Shown piece by piece: positions 1 through 8,526 of a stretch of DNA of 49,172 nt. This DNA comes from Eubacteriales bacterium (GTDB lineage Bacteria > Bacillota > Clostridia > Lachnospirales > Lachnospiraceae), in NCBI GenBank assembly GCA_030531385.1, contig JAUNNP010000005.1, positions 1-49,172 on the forward strand, given 5' to 3'. The translations under genes were made by a program, and so were the position numbers. Under the pieces are notes generated by a model. It searched no databases and was not told the origin of the DNA. It worked only from the letters and a program-made list of their open reading frames with translations. Numbering within the stretch: the stretch's first letter is position 1; every line of letters starts with the position of its first letter.

Positions 1-29
1 ATTTTGTTTGTCAACAAATAGTTTTAAAC

Positions 30-1127
30 TTATCTCTGAACTCTTGCGCCTGCGCCGCCCATGATAGCTTCAACTTCCTTCTTTGATGCCATGCTGGTAT
101 CGCCAGGAGTTGTCATAGCAAGTGCGCCGTGAGCTGCACCATAGTTAACTGCGAGCTCTGCATCGCCTGTTGTCATAAGACCATAAACAAGACCTGATGC
201 GAAGGAATCGCCGCCGCCTACACGGTCCATGATCTCAAGACCCTTGTAATCCTTAGCCTTGTAGATCTCACCGTCAGCCCAGCAGATAGCGCTCCAGTCA
301 TTAACTGTAGCGGTCTTAACTGTTCTAAGTGTTGTAGCAACAGCCTTGAAGTTAGGATAGGTCTTAGCTGCCTCGTTGATCATCTTCTTATAACCGTCAA
401 GGTTGAGCTCCTTAAGGTTAGCATCGTTGCCCTCGATCTCGAATCCAAGGCATGCTGTGAAGTCTTCCTCATTACCGATCATAACGTCAACGTACTGAGC
501 GATCTCCTTGTTAACTTCCTGAGCCTTAGCCTGTCCGCCGATAGCGCTCCACATTGAAGGACGATAGTTGAGGTCATAAGAAACAACTGTGCCGTACTTC
601 TTAGCTGCCTTAATAGCTGCGATAACGGTCTCGCATGACTGCTCTGAAAGAGCTGCATAGATTCCGCCTGTGTGAAGCCATCTTGCACCGAGCTCGCCGA
701 AGATGTAATCGAAATCGAAGTCCTCAGGCTTAGCCTGTGAAATAGCTGTATTGAAACGGTCTGAGCATCCTACTGCTCCGCGGATACCAAATCCTCTCTC
801 TGTGAAGTTGATACCATTTCTGCAGATACGTCCGATGCCGTCTGTCTTTGCCCACTTGATAAGTGATGTGTCAACGCCGCCCTGAAGGATGAAGTCCTCC
901 ATAAGCTTACCAACCTCATTGTCTGCGAATGCTGTGATGATCGCAGTTCTGAGACCAAAGCATCTGCGAAGACCACGGGTAACATTGTACTCTCCGCCGC
1001 CTTCCCAAGCACGGAAGGATCTTGCTGTACGGATACGTCCCTCGCCCGGATCAAGACGAAGCATAACTTCTCCAAGTGATACGGCATCAAACTTACACTC
1101 TTCTGCAGGTCTTAAATTTAAATTCAT
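30..1127 (-). CDS. kdgK: 2-keto-3-deoxygluconate kinase (PfkB family), copy 1
   Basis: This 365-residue sugar kinase would phosphorylate 2-keto-3-deoxygluconate to KDPG, the substrate of the aldolase encoded just upstream. The PfkB/ribokinase fold shows in the N-terminal SLGEVMLRL segment and in the C-terminal anion-hole/catalytic motif DRVGGGDSFASG, with the base Asp near residue 305. The start ATG has an AAGGGGCG ribosome site six bases upstream. It is the last gene of the uxaC-uxaB-uxaA-eda-kdgK series; a 111-base gap with a hairpin separates it from eda. A second, divergent kinase of the same type lies at 24590-25678. Substrate is inferred from family and context; other 2-keto-3-deoxy sugar acids are possible. 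Confidence 0.93.
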   Translation of the reverse strand: MNLNLRPAEECKFDAVSLGEVMLRLDPGEGRIRTARSFRAWEGGGEYNVTRGLRRCFGLRTAIITAFADNEVGKLMEDFILQGGVDTSLIKWAKTDGIGRICRNGINFTERGFGIRGAVGCSDRFNTAISQAKPEDFDFDYIFGELGARWLHTGGIYAALSEQSCETVIAAIKAAKKYGTVVSYDLNYRPSMWSAIGGQAKAQEVNKEIAQYVDVMIGNEEDFTACLGFEIEGNDANLKELNLDGYKKMINEAAKTYPNFKAVATTLRTVKTATVNDWSAICWADGEIYKAKDYKGLEIMDRVGGGDSFASGLVYGLMTTGDAELAVNYGAAHGALAMTTPGDTSMASKKEVEAIMGGAGARVQR

Positions 1128-1180
1128 GATAATCGCCCCTTCTTATTAGACATATAACTGATATAAATTTTTTTAACTGC

Positions 1181-1213
1181 CCGGCACTTAAGTTTAAATT
1201 TCATAAGCGCCGG
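1181..1213 (-). other. Hairpin between eda and kdgK
   Basis: CCGGC (1181-1185) and CTTA (1187-1190) pair with TAAG (1204-1207) and GCCGG (1209-1213) across one mismatch. No T-run follows on the minus strand, so it is more likely a transcript-stabilising or processing hairpin than a terminator. Confidence 0.45.
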
Positions 1214-1238
1214 ACCGTCATTTACCTATTTTTGTCAA

Positions 1239-1880
1239 TTAGCCTCTGATCTGCTTTACAAGATCAACTGCTTCCTTTGTGAGTCTCTCGATCTCTGCAA
1301 AGTTGCCGGCCTTAACGAGATCACCCTTAACCATCCAGCTTCCGCCGCATGCAATGATCTTCTTGAAGCCAAGATAATCAGCAAGATTCTTTGCGCTTAC
1401 ACCGCCTGTAGGCATGAACTTAACATCTGTGTAAGGAGCTGTAAGAGCCTTGATCGTATCTACTCCGCCGTACTGAGCAGCAGGGAAGAACTTAAGAACC
1501 TTAAGTCCGCGCTTAACGCCCTGAGCTACCTCAGAAGGTGTTACAGTACCCGGATATATCGGAATGTCCTTAGCGATGCAGTAATCAACTACCTCAGGAT
1601 CGAATCCCGGGCTGACGATAAACTTAGCGCCTGCAGCAACCGCACGGTCAACCTGCTCTGTTGAAAGAATTGTGCCTGCTCCAACAAGCATCTCAGGATA
1701 TGCTGCTGACATGATCTTGATGCACTCCTCAGCAGCTGCTGTACGGAATGTAACCTCTGCGCAGCCAAGTCCGCCTGCCATAAGAGCGTCAGCAAGTGGC
1801 TTTGCATCCTTTGCATCCTCAAGTACTACTACCGGAACTACGCCATAAGCAGCGAGCTTCTCATTCATTTCTGTGTTCAT
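1239..1880 (-). CDS. eda: KDPG/KHG aldolase
   Basis: A 213-residue class I aldolase that cleaves 2-keto-3-deoxy-6-phosphogluconate to pyruvate and glyceraldehyde 3-phosphate, the last step of hexuronate breakdown. Family hallmarks are visible: AEVTFRT with the catalytic Glu and phosphate-binding Arg near residues 42-47, the GAGT segment, and the Schiff-base Lys in LKFFPAAQYGG near residue 130. Length is typical for the family. The start is preceded by AAGGAGGG with an eight-base spacer. It follows uxaA by about 41 bases and is followed by kdgK, so the two final steps of the pathway are adjacent and co-oriented. Confidence 0.96.
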   Translation of the reverse strand: MNTEMNEKLAAYGVVPVVVLEDAKDAKPLADALMAGGLGCAEVTFRTAAAEECIKIMSAAYPEMLVGAGTILSTEQVDRAVAAGAKFIVSPGFDPEVVDYCIAKDIPIYPGTVTPSEVAQGVKRGLKVLKFFPAAQYGGVDTIKALTAPYTDVKFMPTGGVSAKNLADYLGFKKIIACGGSWMVKGDLVKAGNFAEIERLTKEAVDLVKQIRG

Positions 1881-1921
1881 TGTTCTGCCCTCCTTATATA
1901 GAGTTTATAATTAAAAATTTA

Positions 1922-3403
1922 TTACAGTGTTACTCCGTCCTTGAAGATAGCTATCTCACGGAAGCCCTTCTCCTCGGTACGTGTCTTCTTGCCGCTTGCG
2001 ACCTCGATAACAAGATCGAGAAGTCTCTTTCCTGCATCATCAAGGCTCTCGCCATCAGCTACAGGACCTGCGTTAAAGTCGATCCAGCCCTTCTTCTTTT
2101 CAGCAAGCTGGGTATTTGTAGCGATCTTGAGTGTTGGTGCCGGAGCCCCAAACGGTGTACCGCGTCCTGTTGTAAAGAGGATCATGTGTGCTCCTGCTGC
2201 CGTCATTGCAGTTGAGCTTACAAGATCGTTTCCGGGTCCATAAAGCATATTAAGACCCGGTGTTACAAGCGGATCGCCGTAGTCAAGTACGTCCATGATA
2301 GGTGCTGTTCCACCCTTCTGAACGCATCCGCAGCTCTTATCCTCAAGAGTAGTGATACCGCCCTGCTTGTTGCCCGGGCTTGGGTTATCATAAACTACCT
2401 CGTGATGGCTGATGAAGTAATTCTTGAAGCCGTTGATCATCTTAACAGCCTTGTTGAATATCTCTTCATTTACGCAGCGGTTCATAAGTATGCCCTCAGC
2501 TCCGAACATCTCAGGAACCTCGGTAAGAACGGTGCTGGCACCTCTTGCTACCATAAGGTCGCTGAAGCGTCCTACTGTCGGATTGGCTGTAATGCCGGAA
2601 AGTCCGTCCGATCCGCCGCACTTCATACCTACAACAAGCTTGCTTACCGGAATAGGCTCACGCTTGAACTGAGCTGCATAAGCAGCAAGCTCTGTAAGGA
2701 GCTCTCTTCCTGCCTCAAACTCATCCTCGACCTCCTGGCAGGTAAGGAACTTAACTCTGTCAGGATCGTAGTCGCCAAGCTCTGCAAGGAACTGCTCGTG
2801 TGTCAGGTTCTCACAGCCAAGGCTGAGTACGAGAACTGCCGCAGCATTTGGATGACGTGTAAGTGCCGCAAGAAGCTTTCTTGTCTGTGCATGGTCCTCT
2901 CCGGTCTGGCTGCAGCCATAAGGATGCGGGAAGGTGTAAAGACCCTCAATGGTACCTGTTACCAGATCCTGGTTGTCCTTTACCATCTTCTTGGCAATAT
3001 CATTTACACATCCAACTGTAGGAATGATCCAGATCTCATTTCTGATAGCGGCTCTTCCGTCCTTGCGCATGAAGCCGTTGAAGGTCTCAGGCTCAACCGG
3101 TGCTACCGGTACAACATGCGGATGATAGCTGTACTCTATCTCACCCGAAAGATTGGTATGAACATTATGTGTGTGCATCCAGGTTCCGGCCGGAACATCC
3201 TCGGTAGCATGTCCGATAGAGAAGCCATACTTGATAATATCTTCACCGTTTTTGATCGGCTTAACTGACATCTTATGACCCTGAGGGATATCCATCTGGG
3301 CAACGACTGTCTCTGTGCCGACTGTAAACTCTTCACCCTTTGAGATCGGGTGCAGGGCAACTACTACGTTGTCCTGACCCATGATCTGAATAATTTTACT
3401 CAT
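1922..3403 (-). CDS. uxaA: Altronate dehydratase
   Basis: A 493-residue enzyme that dehydrates D-altronate to 2-keto-3-deoxygluconate. It has the short N-terminal SAF-like domain (about residues 1-100, HPISKGEEF...) and the large iron-dependent dehydratase domain with GCVNDIAKK, HPYGCSQTGEDH, MKCGGSDGLSG and the Cys-rich CGCVQKGG segment. Size matches the usual 490-500 residues. I chose the ATG at 3403 over the GTG one codon earlier because GAGGAAA lies ten bases before it; the GTG would also fit. It sits between uxaB and eda, matching the order of reactions. Confidence 0.96.
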   Translation of the reverse strand: MSKIIQIMGQDNVVVALHPISKGEEFTVGTETVVAQMDIPQGHKMSVKPIKNGEDIIKYGFSIGHATEDVPAGTWMHTHNVHTNLSGEIEYSYHPHVVPVAPVEPETFNGFMRKDGRAAIRNEIWIIPTVGCVNDIAKKMVKDNQDLVTGTIEGLYTFPHPYGCSQTGEDHAQTRKLLAALTRHPNAAAVLVLSLGCENLTHEQFLAELGDYDPDRVKFLTCQEVEDEFEAGRELLTELAAYAAQFKREPIPVSKLVVGMKCGGSDGLSGITANPTVGRFSDLMVARGASTVLTEVPEMFGAEGILMNRCVNEEIFNKAVKMINGFKNYFISHHEVVYDNPSPGNKQGGITTLEDKSCGCVQKGGTAPIMDVLDYGDPLVTPGLNMLYGPGNDLVSSTAMTAAGAHMILFTTGRGTPFGAPAPTLKIATNTQLAEKKKGWIDFNAGPVADGESLDDAGKRLLDLVIEVASGKKTRTEEKGFREIAIFKDGVTL

Positions 3404-3433
3404 CACAATATTTCCTCTTCAGCTCTGATACTA

Positions 3434-4927
3434 TTAAAGAACTGTTGCGTATGCAGCCTCTGCGCCCTTCTCACGGATAAGCTTAAGGTCTGCAAGTACC
3501 ATCTCTTCAAAGCCCGGAAGCTTTGTAAGATCCTGATCCCACATCTTCTCATTTGTAAGAACAGCCTTTACAAGTGCCTCAGCGCTGTCATCCTTATGAT
3601 CATAGTAGAAATCGAGAACCCACTGGTCATCCATTACCTTATACTCATTGCCCTTAGGTCTCTTGTTGATAAGAGCTCCGTCTTCTTTTCTCTGAATATC
3701 ATTTGAATAGAAGGCAATGTAAGCTGCAAGGCTCATGGTAAGAGCAGCCGGAAGCTTTCCGAACTCCTCATAGTAGTTCATGAATGACGGAAGATCTCTT
3801 GCCTTCCACTTGGATGTTGAGTTAAGTGAAATGCTGAGAAGCTCGTGGTTAACGAACGGGTTATTGAATCTGTCTGATACAGCTGCCGTGAACTCCTTAA
3901 GATCATCCTCGTCAAGCTCATGCTTTAATGTAGGAATGACCTCATCATAGAGGACCTTGTTCATGAAGCCGCGAACGGTATCATTGTGCATGCAGTCACG
4001 TACGATATCAAAACCGCCGAGATATGCGCCAAGTACGAATGCTGTATGTGCGCCGTTAAGGATACGAACCTTACGATGCTTATAAGGTGTTACATTAGGA
4101 ACAACGTGAACGTTTACGCCTGCCTTCTTGAAAGGAAGTCTGTCCTCAAGTCCGTCAGGTCCTTCAATGATCCATACGCCGAATACTTCACCAACATCAA
4201 GGAGGTTATCCTTGTATCCGTTGATTTCCTCAAGCTTTGCAACTTCCTCAGCGTCACGGATGCGGCCCGGTACGATACGGTCAACAAGTGTTGAGCAGAA
4301 AATGTTCTCATCATTGACCCACTTCTTGAAGTCTGCGCCAAGTCCCCAGTCATCGATGTGCTGGTTTACGCACTTAAGAAGCTCCTTGCCGTTGTCATCA
4401 ATAAGCTCGCAGCTAAGGATAACAAGGCCCTTCTTTCCTGCCTTGAAGCGCTCATAAAGAACTCTTGTAAGCTTTCCCGGGAAGCTTACAGGCGGAACCT
4501 GATCAAACTTAGCCTCAGGATCGTAAACGATACCTGCCTCTGTGGTATTTGAAACAACGATATCAAGATCGTCGCTTACAGCAAGCTCAAGGACCTTGTC
4601 AAATGACTCATATGGGTTGATGCAGCACTTGCAGGATGAGATGACTCTCTTGTCATCTACCTTTACGCCCTTCTCAGAACCTCTGAGATAAAGTGTGTAA
4701 AGACCTTCCTGAGCATTGATCATATCTGTAAGGCCCATTGAAAGAGGCTGTACAAGAGCAACCTTGCCGTTGAAGCCTGCCTTCTCATTGGCAATATCGA
4801 AGAAGTTATCAACGAAAGCTCTGAGGAAGTTTCCCTCACCAAACTGCATGACCTTTACTGGAGCGTCCTCAAGAATATAACCCTGATATCCGGATTTCTT
4901 AAGCACCTCATAATTTAATAAATCCAT
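3434..4927 (-). CDS. uxaB: Tagaturonate reductase (altronate oxidoreductase)
   Basis: A 497-residue member of the mannitol dehydrogenase superfamily that reduces D-tagaturonate to D-altronate with NADH. The N-terminal nucleotide-binding segment VMQFGEGNFLRAFVDNFFD (from about residue 26) and the central VRILNGAHTAFV motif mark the UxaB/UxuB group. The tagaturonate assignment follows from position between uxaC and uxaA; no uxuA partner is present, which argues against fructuronate reductase. Ribosome site GAGGGGGAA precedes the ATG. The gap to uxaC is 33 bases, so it is part of the same transcript. Confidence 0.93.
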   Translation of the reverse strand: MDLLNYEVLKKSGYQGYILEDAPVKVMQFGEGNFLRAFVDNFFDIANEKAGFNGKVALVQPLSMGLTDMINAQEGLYTLYLRGSEKGVKVDDKRVISSCKCCINPYESFDKVLELAVSDDLDIVVSNTTEAGIVYDPEAKFDQVPPVSFPGKLTRVLYERFKAGKKGLVILSCELIDDNGKELLKCVNQHIDDWGLGADFKKWVNDENIFCSTLVDRIVPGRIRDAEEVAKLEEINGYKDNLLDVGEVFGVWIIEGPDGLEDRLPFKKAGVNVHVVPNVTPYKHRKVRILNGAHTAFVLGAYLGGFDIVRDCMHNDTVRGFMNKVLYDEVIPTLKHELDEDDLKEFTAAVSDRFNNPFVNHELLSISLNSTSKWKARDLPSFMNYYEEFGKLPAALTMSLAAYIAFYSNDIQRKEDGALINKRPKGNEYKVMDDQWVLDFYYDHKDDSAEALVKAVLTNEKMWDQDLTKLPGFEEMVLADLKLIREKGAEAAYATVL

Positions 4928-4960
4928 TGTAAATTCCCCCTCTTATAATAATTTATGGCC

Positions 4961-6391
4961 TTACTTGTTAAGCTTTTCCTCAGGATCGAGATCAAAACCG
5001 AAATACCTTACAGCATTGCGATATGAAATGTCCTTGATAATATTTCCAAGCTGCTCCTCGTCATCCGGGAACTCTCCGTTTTCTACCCAGCCACCGATAA
5101 GATTGCAGAGAATGCGGCGGAAATACTCATGACGTGTATATGAAAGGAAGCTTCTTGAATCTGTAAGCATACCGATGAAATTGCCTAAAAGTCCAAGGTT
5201 TGCAAGGCTGATCATCTGATCCATCATGCCCTGCTTGTGATCATTGAACCACCATGCCGAACCCTGCTGGATCTTTCCTGCTGTCTCAGGACCCTGGAAG
5301 CAGCCGAGGATAGTTCCGATAGCCTGGTTGTCGTTAGGATTAAGGCTGTAAATGATGGTCTTCGGAAGCTCATTTGTTGAAATGAGAGTATTCATGAAAT
5401 CAGCAAGTTCTGATGAAGGCGCATAGTTGTTGATGCAGTCAACACCTGTATCAGGTCCCATAGCCTTGTAGATAAGCTGGTTGTTGTCTCTCTTGCAGCC
5501 ATAGTGAAGCTGCATAGCCCATCCGAGCTTGTTGTACTGCTTAGCTACACTGATCATGAATGAGAACTTGAACTTAAGCTCTTCCTCGCGGGTGATAGGC
5601 TCATTTGCAACGCCCTTTGCAAAGATGGCATCAAGCTCTTCATCTGTTGCAGGAGCATACATTACATACTCAAGAGCATGGTCTGATACGCAGCAGCCTC
5701 TCTTTGCGAAGTAATCCATACGTACCTTAAGTGCCTCGATAAGTGACTTAAAGTTACCGATCTCAACACTGCTTACCTCTGCAAGCTTTGCGATGTACTC
5801 AGGATACTCAGGCTTTTCAACATTCATAGCCTTGTCAGGACGCCATGCAGGAAGTACAGGTACCTCGAAGCTGTCGTCTGCAGCGATCTTCTCATGCCAC
5901 TCCAGGGTATCTACAGGATCGTCTGTGGTGCAGATAAGCTTAACTCCTGACTTTCTGATAAGGTTGCGGACCGTCATGTCGTCTCTCTGAAGGGCAGCAT
6001 TTGCAATATCCCAAGCCTCTCCGGCAGTCTTTCCGCTTAATGGCTTATAGAAACCAAAATAACGCTGCAGCTCAAGATGGCTCCAGTGATAAAGAGGATT
6101 TCCGATAGCTTTTTCAAGTGTCTCCGCATATTTCTGGAACTTCTCGCGGTCTGTTGAATCTCCGGTAATGTACTTCTCATCGATGCCGTTTGAACGCATC
6201 TGTCTCCACTTATAATGATCGCCGCCGAGCCATACCTGAGTGATGTTCTCAAACTTTCTGTCCTCGTAGATCTCTCTAGGATTGATATGGCAGTGATAAT
6301 CAAGTATCGGTGTTACTTCCGCATAATCATGAAACAGCTTTTTGGCTGTTTCTGTCTCAAGCAGGAAGTCCTTGTCCATAAATGGTTTCAT
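4961..6391 (-). CDS. uxaC: Glucuronate/galacturonate isomerase
   Basis: A 476-residue amidohydrolase-like isomerase that converts D-galacturonate to D-tagaturonate (and D-glucuronate to D-fructuronate), the entry step of the pathway. The metal-binding motif DYHCHINPREI is near residues 30-40 and the rest matches the UxaC family throughout. The ATG at 6391 is chosen because AAGGGGGCG lies six bases upstream; an in-frame TTG six codons earlier lies inside that ribosome site and is rejected. It heads the uxa unit. A 10-bp GC-rich hairpin and two possible -10 boxes precede it, suggesting its own promoter in addition to any read-through from the upstream pectin genes. Confidence 0.97.
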   Translation of the reverse strand: MKPFMDKDFLLETETAKKLFHDYAEVTPILDYHCHINPREIYEDRKFENITQVWLGGDHYKWRQMRSNGIDEKYITGDSTDREKFQKYAETLEKAIGNPLYHWSHLELQRYFGFYKPLSGKTAGEAWDIANAALQRDDMTVRNLIRKSGVKLICTTDDPVDTLEWHEKIAADDSFEVPVLPAWRPDKAMNVEKPEYPEYIAKLAEVSSVEIGNFKSLIEALKVRMDYFAKRGCCVSDHALEYVMYAPATDEELDAIFAKGVANEPITREEELKFKFSFMISVAKQYNKLGWAMQLHYGCKRDNNQLIYKAMGPDTGVDCINNYAPSSELADFMNTLISTNELPKTIIYSLNPNDNQAIGTILGCFQGPETAGKIQQGSAWWFNDHKQGMMDQMISLANLGLLGNFIGMLTDSRSFLSYTRHEYFRRILCNLIGGWVENGEFPDDEEQLGNIIKDISYRNAVRYFGFDLDPEEKLNK

Positions 6392-6421
6392 GTGGATCGC
6401 CCCCTTCAATTTTTATGAAGC

Positions 6422-6448
6422 CCCTGCCGGATCTTATCTCCGGCAGGG
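6422..6448 (-). other. Leader hairpin upstream of uxaC
   Basis: CCCTGCCGGA (6422-6431) and TCCGGCAGGG (6439-6448) form a perfect 10-bp stem with a 7-base loop, about 31 bases from the uxaC start codon. There is no U-tract on the minus strand after it, so it is better read as a 5' leader or stabilising structure than a terminator. Confidence 0.5.
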
Positions 6449-6483
6449 AATTCGATTTTCTGTCATTTTAATTATAACAGTTA

Positions 6484-6514
6484 ATTATAGTTTGTTACAG
6501 TTTTTTTCTGCCAA
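6484..6514 (-). promoter_or_regulatory. Possible promoter of the uxaC operon
   Basis: On the minus strand TTGGCA (6509-6514) is followed after 19 bases by TATAAT (6484-6489). A second TATAAT-like box lies at 6471-6476. The spacing is long, so this is tentative; the 170-base AT-rich gap supports a promoter here. Confidence 0.4.
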
Positions 6515-6561
6515 TGTTTAAACTTTTTATGCATTCTTTACATAAAATTCTCAAGCTGCAA

Positions 6562-7353
6562 TTACGGCTGCTTTCCAAGATAAGCAAGGATTCCGCCGTC
6601 TACATAAAGGATCTGTCCGTTTACAAAATTACTTGCGTCAGATGCAAGGAATACTGCAGGTCCTGTAAGATCGTCTGCATTGCCCCAGCGTCCCGCAGGA
6701 GTCTTTGCAAGGATGAACTGGTCGAAAGGATGACGGCTTCCGTCAGGCTGGATCTCTCTTAAAGGTGCTGTCTGCTGAGTAGCGATGTAGCCTGGTCCGA
6801 TGCCGTTGCACTGGATGTTGTAAGCACCGTACTCTGAGCAGATGTTTCTTGTGAGCATCTTGAGTCCGCCCTTTGCGGCTGCATAAGCAGAAACTGTCTC
6901 TCTTCCAAGCTCACTCATAAGAGAGCAGATGTTGATGATCTTGCCATGGCCCTTTTCGATCATTCCCGGAATAACAGCCTTGCTTACGATAAACGGAGCG
7001 ATAAGGTCTACGTCAATAACCTTTGAGAAATCCTCAAGGCTGGTCTCGATCATAGGAATACGCTTGATTATTCCGGCATTATTTACGAGGATGTCAATAA
7101 TGCCAACCTCCTCGCGGATAGTGGCAACAAGCTTTGTAACCGCTGCCTCATCGGTAACATCCGCAACATAGCCGTGAGCCTCAACGCCCTCAGCCTTATA
7201 AGTAGCTATTCCCTTTTCCTTGCTGCCCTCGCTTGAGCAGTTAAAGCAGATAGTGGCTCCTGCCTTTGCGAGTCCGAGGCCGATAGAAAAACCTATTGAA
7301 TGTGCTCCGCCTGTAACCAATGCAACCTTGCCATTAAGATCAAATGCGCTCAT
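6562..7353 (-). CDS. kduD: KduD-like SDR dehydrogenase (2-keto-3-deoxygluconate 5-dehydrogenase)
   Basis: A 263-residue short-chain dehydrogenase. The cofactor motif TGGAHSIGFSIG is at residues 14-25, NNAG is near residue 90, and the catalytic Ser (ICSLMS) and YAAAK follow. The C-terminus (GQILYVDGG) is classical SDR. Database relatives are often labelled gluconate 5-dehydrogenase. The location after kduI, GH28 and GH105 makes reduction of 2,5-diketo-3-deoxygluconate to KDG, the KduD reaction, the more likely role. Ribosome site AGGAGG precedes the ATG. It is 31 bases after the GH105 gene and is the last gene before the uxa unit. Substrate assignment is inference. Confidence 0.85.
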   Translation of the reverse strand: MSAFDLNGKVALVTGGAHSIGFSIGLGLAKAGATICFNCSSEGSKEKGIATYKAEGVEAHGYVADVTDEAAVTKLVATIREEVGIIDILVNNAGIIKRIPMIETSLEDFSKVIDVDLIAPFIVSKAVIPGMIEKGHGKIINICSLMSELGRETVSAYAAAKGGLKMLTRNICSEYGAYNIQCNGIGPGYIATQQTAPLREIQPDGSRHPFDQFILAKTPAGRWGNADDLTGPAVFLASDASNFVNGQILYVDGGILAYLGKQP

Positions 7354-7384
7354 TGTTTTATCCTCCTAAAATTTATAGTTTCTT

Positions 7385-8518
7385 TTAAGCCTTCTCGGCC
7401 AGCAGCAGTTCGGTGTAGCACATAAGGAACGGTGCCACGCCCTTTGCATCATTTTCAACGATAGGCTCCGACATATAATATTCGTAGCTGCCGTCTCTTC
7501 TTCTATTATTCTCAGGTCCGAGTCCGGCAACAAGGCATATTCCGCCTAAATTAAGCTTGCCGTCCTTTTCGGAAAGATAACGGTCACTGATGCTGCTGAA
7601 TATATTCTTACCGATCTCAACATATGACTTATCAAGTATTCCCAGCCTTGCTCCCTTGATAAAGAAATATGCTGCCATAGATGAACCGGAGGTCTCGGGA
7701 TAGTTCTTCTCACGTCCCGGCTGATCCGGTACCTGATAAAGCATTCCCGTTTCCTTGTCTATATATTTAACAAGATTTCCCGCAAGCTCAGCTGCCATCG
7801 TTTTAAGCGGGCCGGTAAACTCATCGTGTCCGGCGTCAGCATTTGCAATGACATCGACCAGGGCTGCCGAGAACCATCCGAGCGATCTCAGCCACGGATT
7901 GTGTGATCTTCCGTCGGCTTCTGCCCAAAAGGCCTTTTTGCTTGCATCGTATCCATGCCTGTAAAGTCCTGTTTTTTCATCGTACATGTGCTTTCTGACA
8001 TTGGCAAACTGATTTGCTATATCAGGATAGTCAGCACAGTTGTTGTACTCAGTTGTATATTTGGTATAGAACACCTGGGCCATATAAAGACCGTCAAGCC
8101 ATACCTGGTTTGGATAGATCTGCTTGTGCCAGAAATTTCCTTCCTCGGTACGCGGCTGTCTTAAGAGCTGTCCGTGCAGCACTTCTATGGCCTTACGGTA
8201 TTTTTCCTTGCCTGTTTTTTTATAGAGATCGAAAAGCACTCTTCCCTCGCAGATATTGTCGAGGTTATACTCCTCTTCCTTATATCCGCGCATGCTGCCG
8301 TCATCAAATACATAGTAATCGATGAAGCTCTCGGCAAAATCGAAATAGCGCTCTTCACCTGTTATCTGATTGAGATTTAAGAGGGCTATCATCATACAGC
8401 CGTCAATATAATTCCAGCCGTTGATCTTACCCTGCGCGATCTTCTCAATATTCCAGAGTGGTTTGTCCGGTGTGGAATCGGCCATAAGTCGCTCCACATA
8501 TTTTTCAATCGTATTCAT
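7385..8518 (-). CDS. GH105 unsaturated rhamnogalacturonyl/galacturonyl hydrolase
   Basis: A 377-residue (alpha/alpha)6-barrel glycoside hydrolase of family GH105 (YteR/YesR type). It hydrolyses the terminal 4,5-unsaturated galacturonate left by pectate or rhamnogalacturonan lyases, releasing a keto-deoxyuronate that feeds KduI. Family features visible are WLDGLYMAQVF with the catalytic Asp near residue 146, WLRSLGWFSAALVDV, and the SGSSMAAYFF segment. There is no signal peptide, so it acts in the cytoplasm on imported oligosaccharides. It starts eight bases after the GH28 stop, so the two are probably co-translated. GH105 also includes enzymes acting on other unsaturated uronosides; galacturonyl specificity is inferred from neighbours. 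Confidence 0.92.
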   Translation of the reverse strand: MNTIEKYVERLMADSTPDKPLWNIEKIAQGKINGWNYIDGCMMIALLNLNQITGEERYFDFAESFIDYYVFDDGSMRGYKEEEYNLDNICEGRVLFDLYKKTGKEKYRKAIEVLHGQLLRQPRTEEGNFWHKQIYPNQVWLDGLYMAQVFYTKYTTEYNNCADYPDIANQFANVRKHMYDEKTGLYRHGYDASKKAFWAEADGRSHNPWLRSLGWFSAALVDVIANADAGHDEFTGPLKTMAAELAGNLVKYIDKETGMLYQVPDQPGREKNYPETSGSSMAAYFFIKGARLGILDKSYVEIGKNIFSSISDRYLSEKDGKLNLGGICLVAGLGPENNRRRDGSYEYYMSEPIVENDAKGVAPFLMCYTELLLAEKA

Positions 8519-8526
8519 ATGGGCCC

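Noticed and set aside
2402..3268. Long plus-strand open frame opposite uxaA
   Set aside because: It is fully antisense to a clearly conserved enzyme, has no ribosome site and its translation resembles no protein family; it reflects codon bias of the gene on the other strand.
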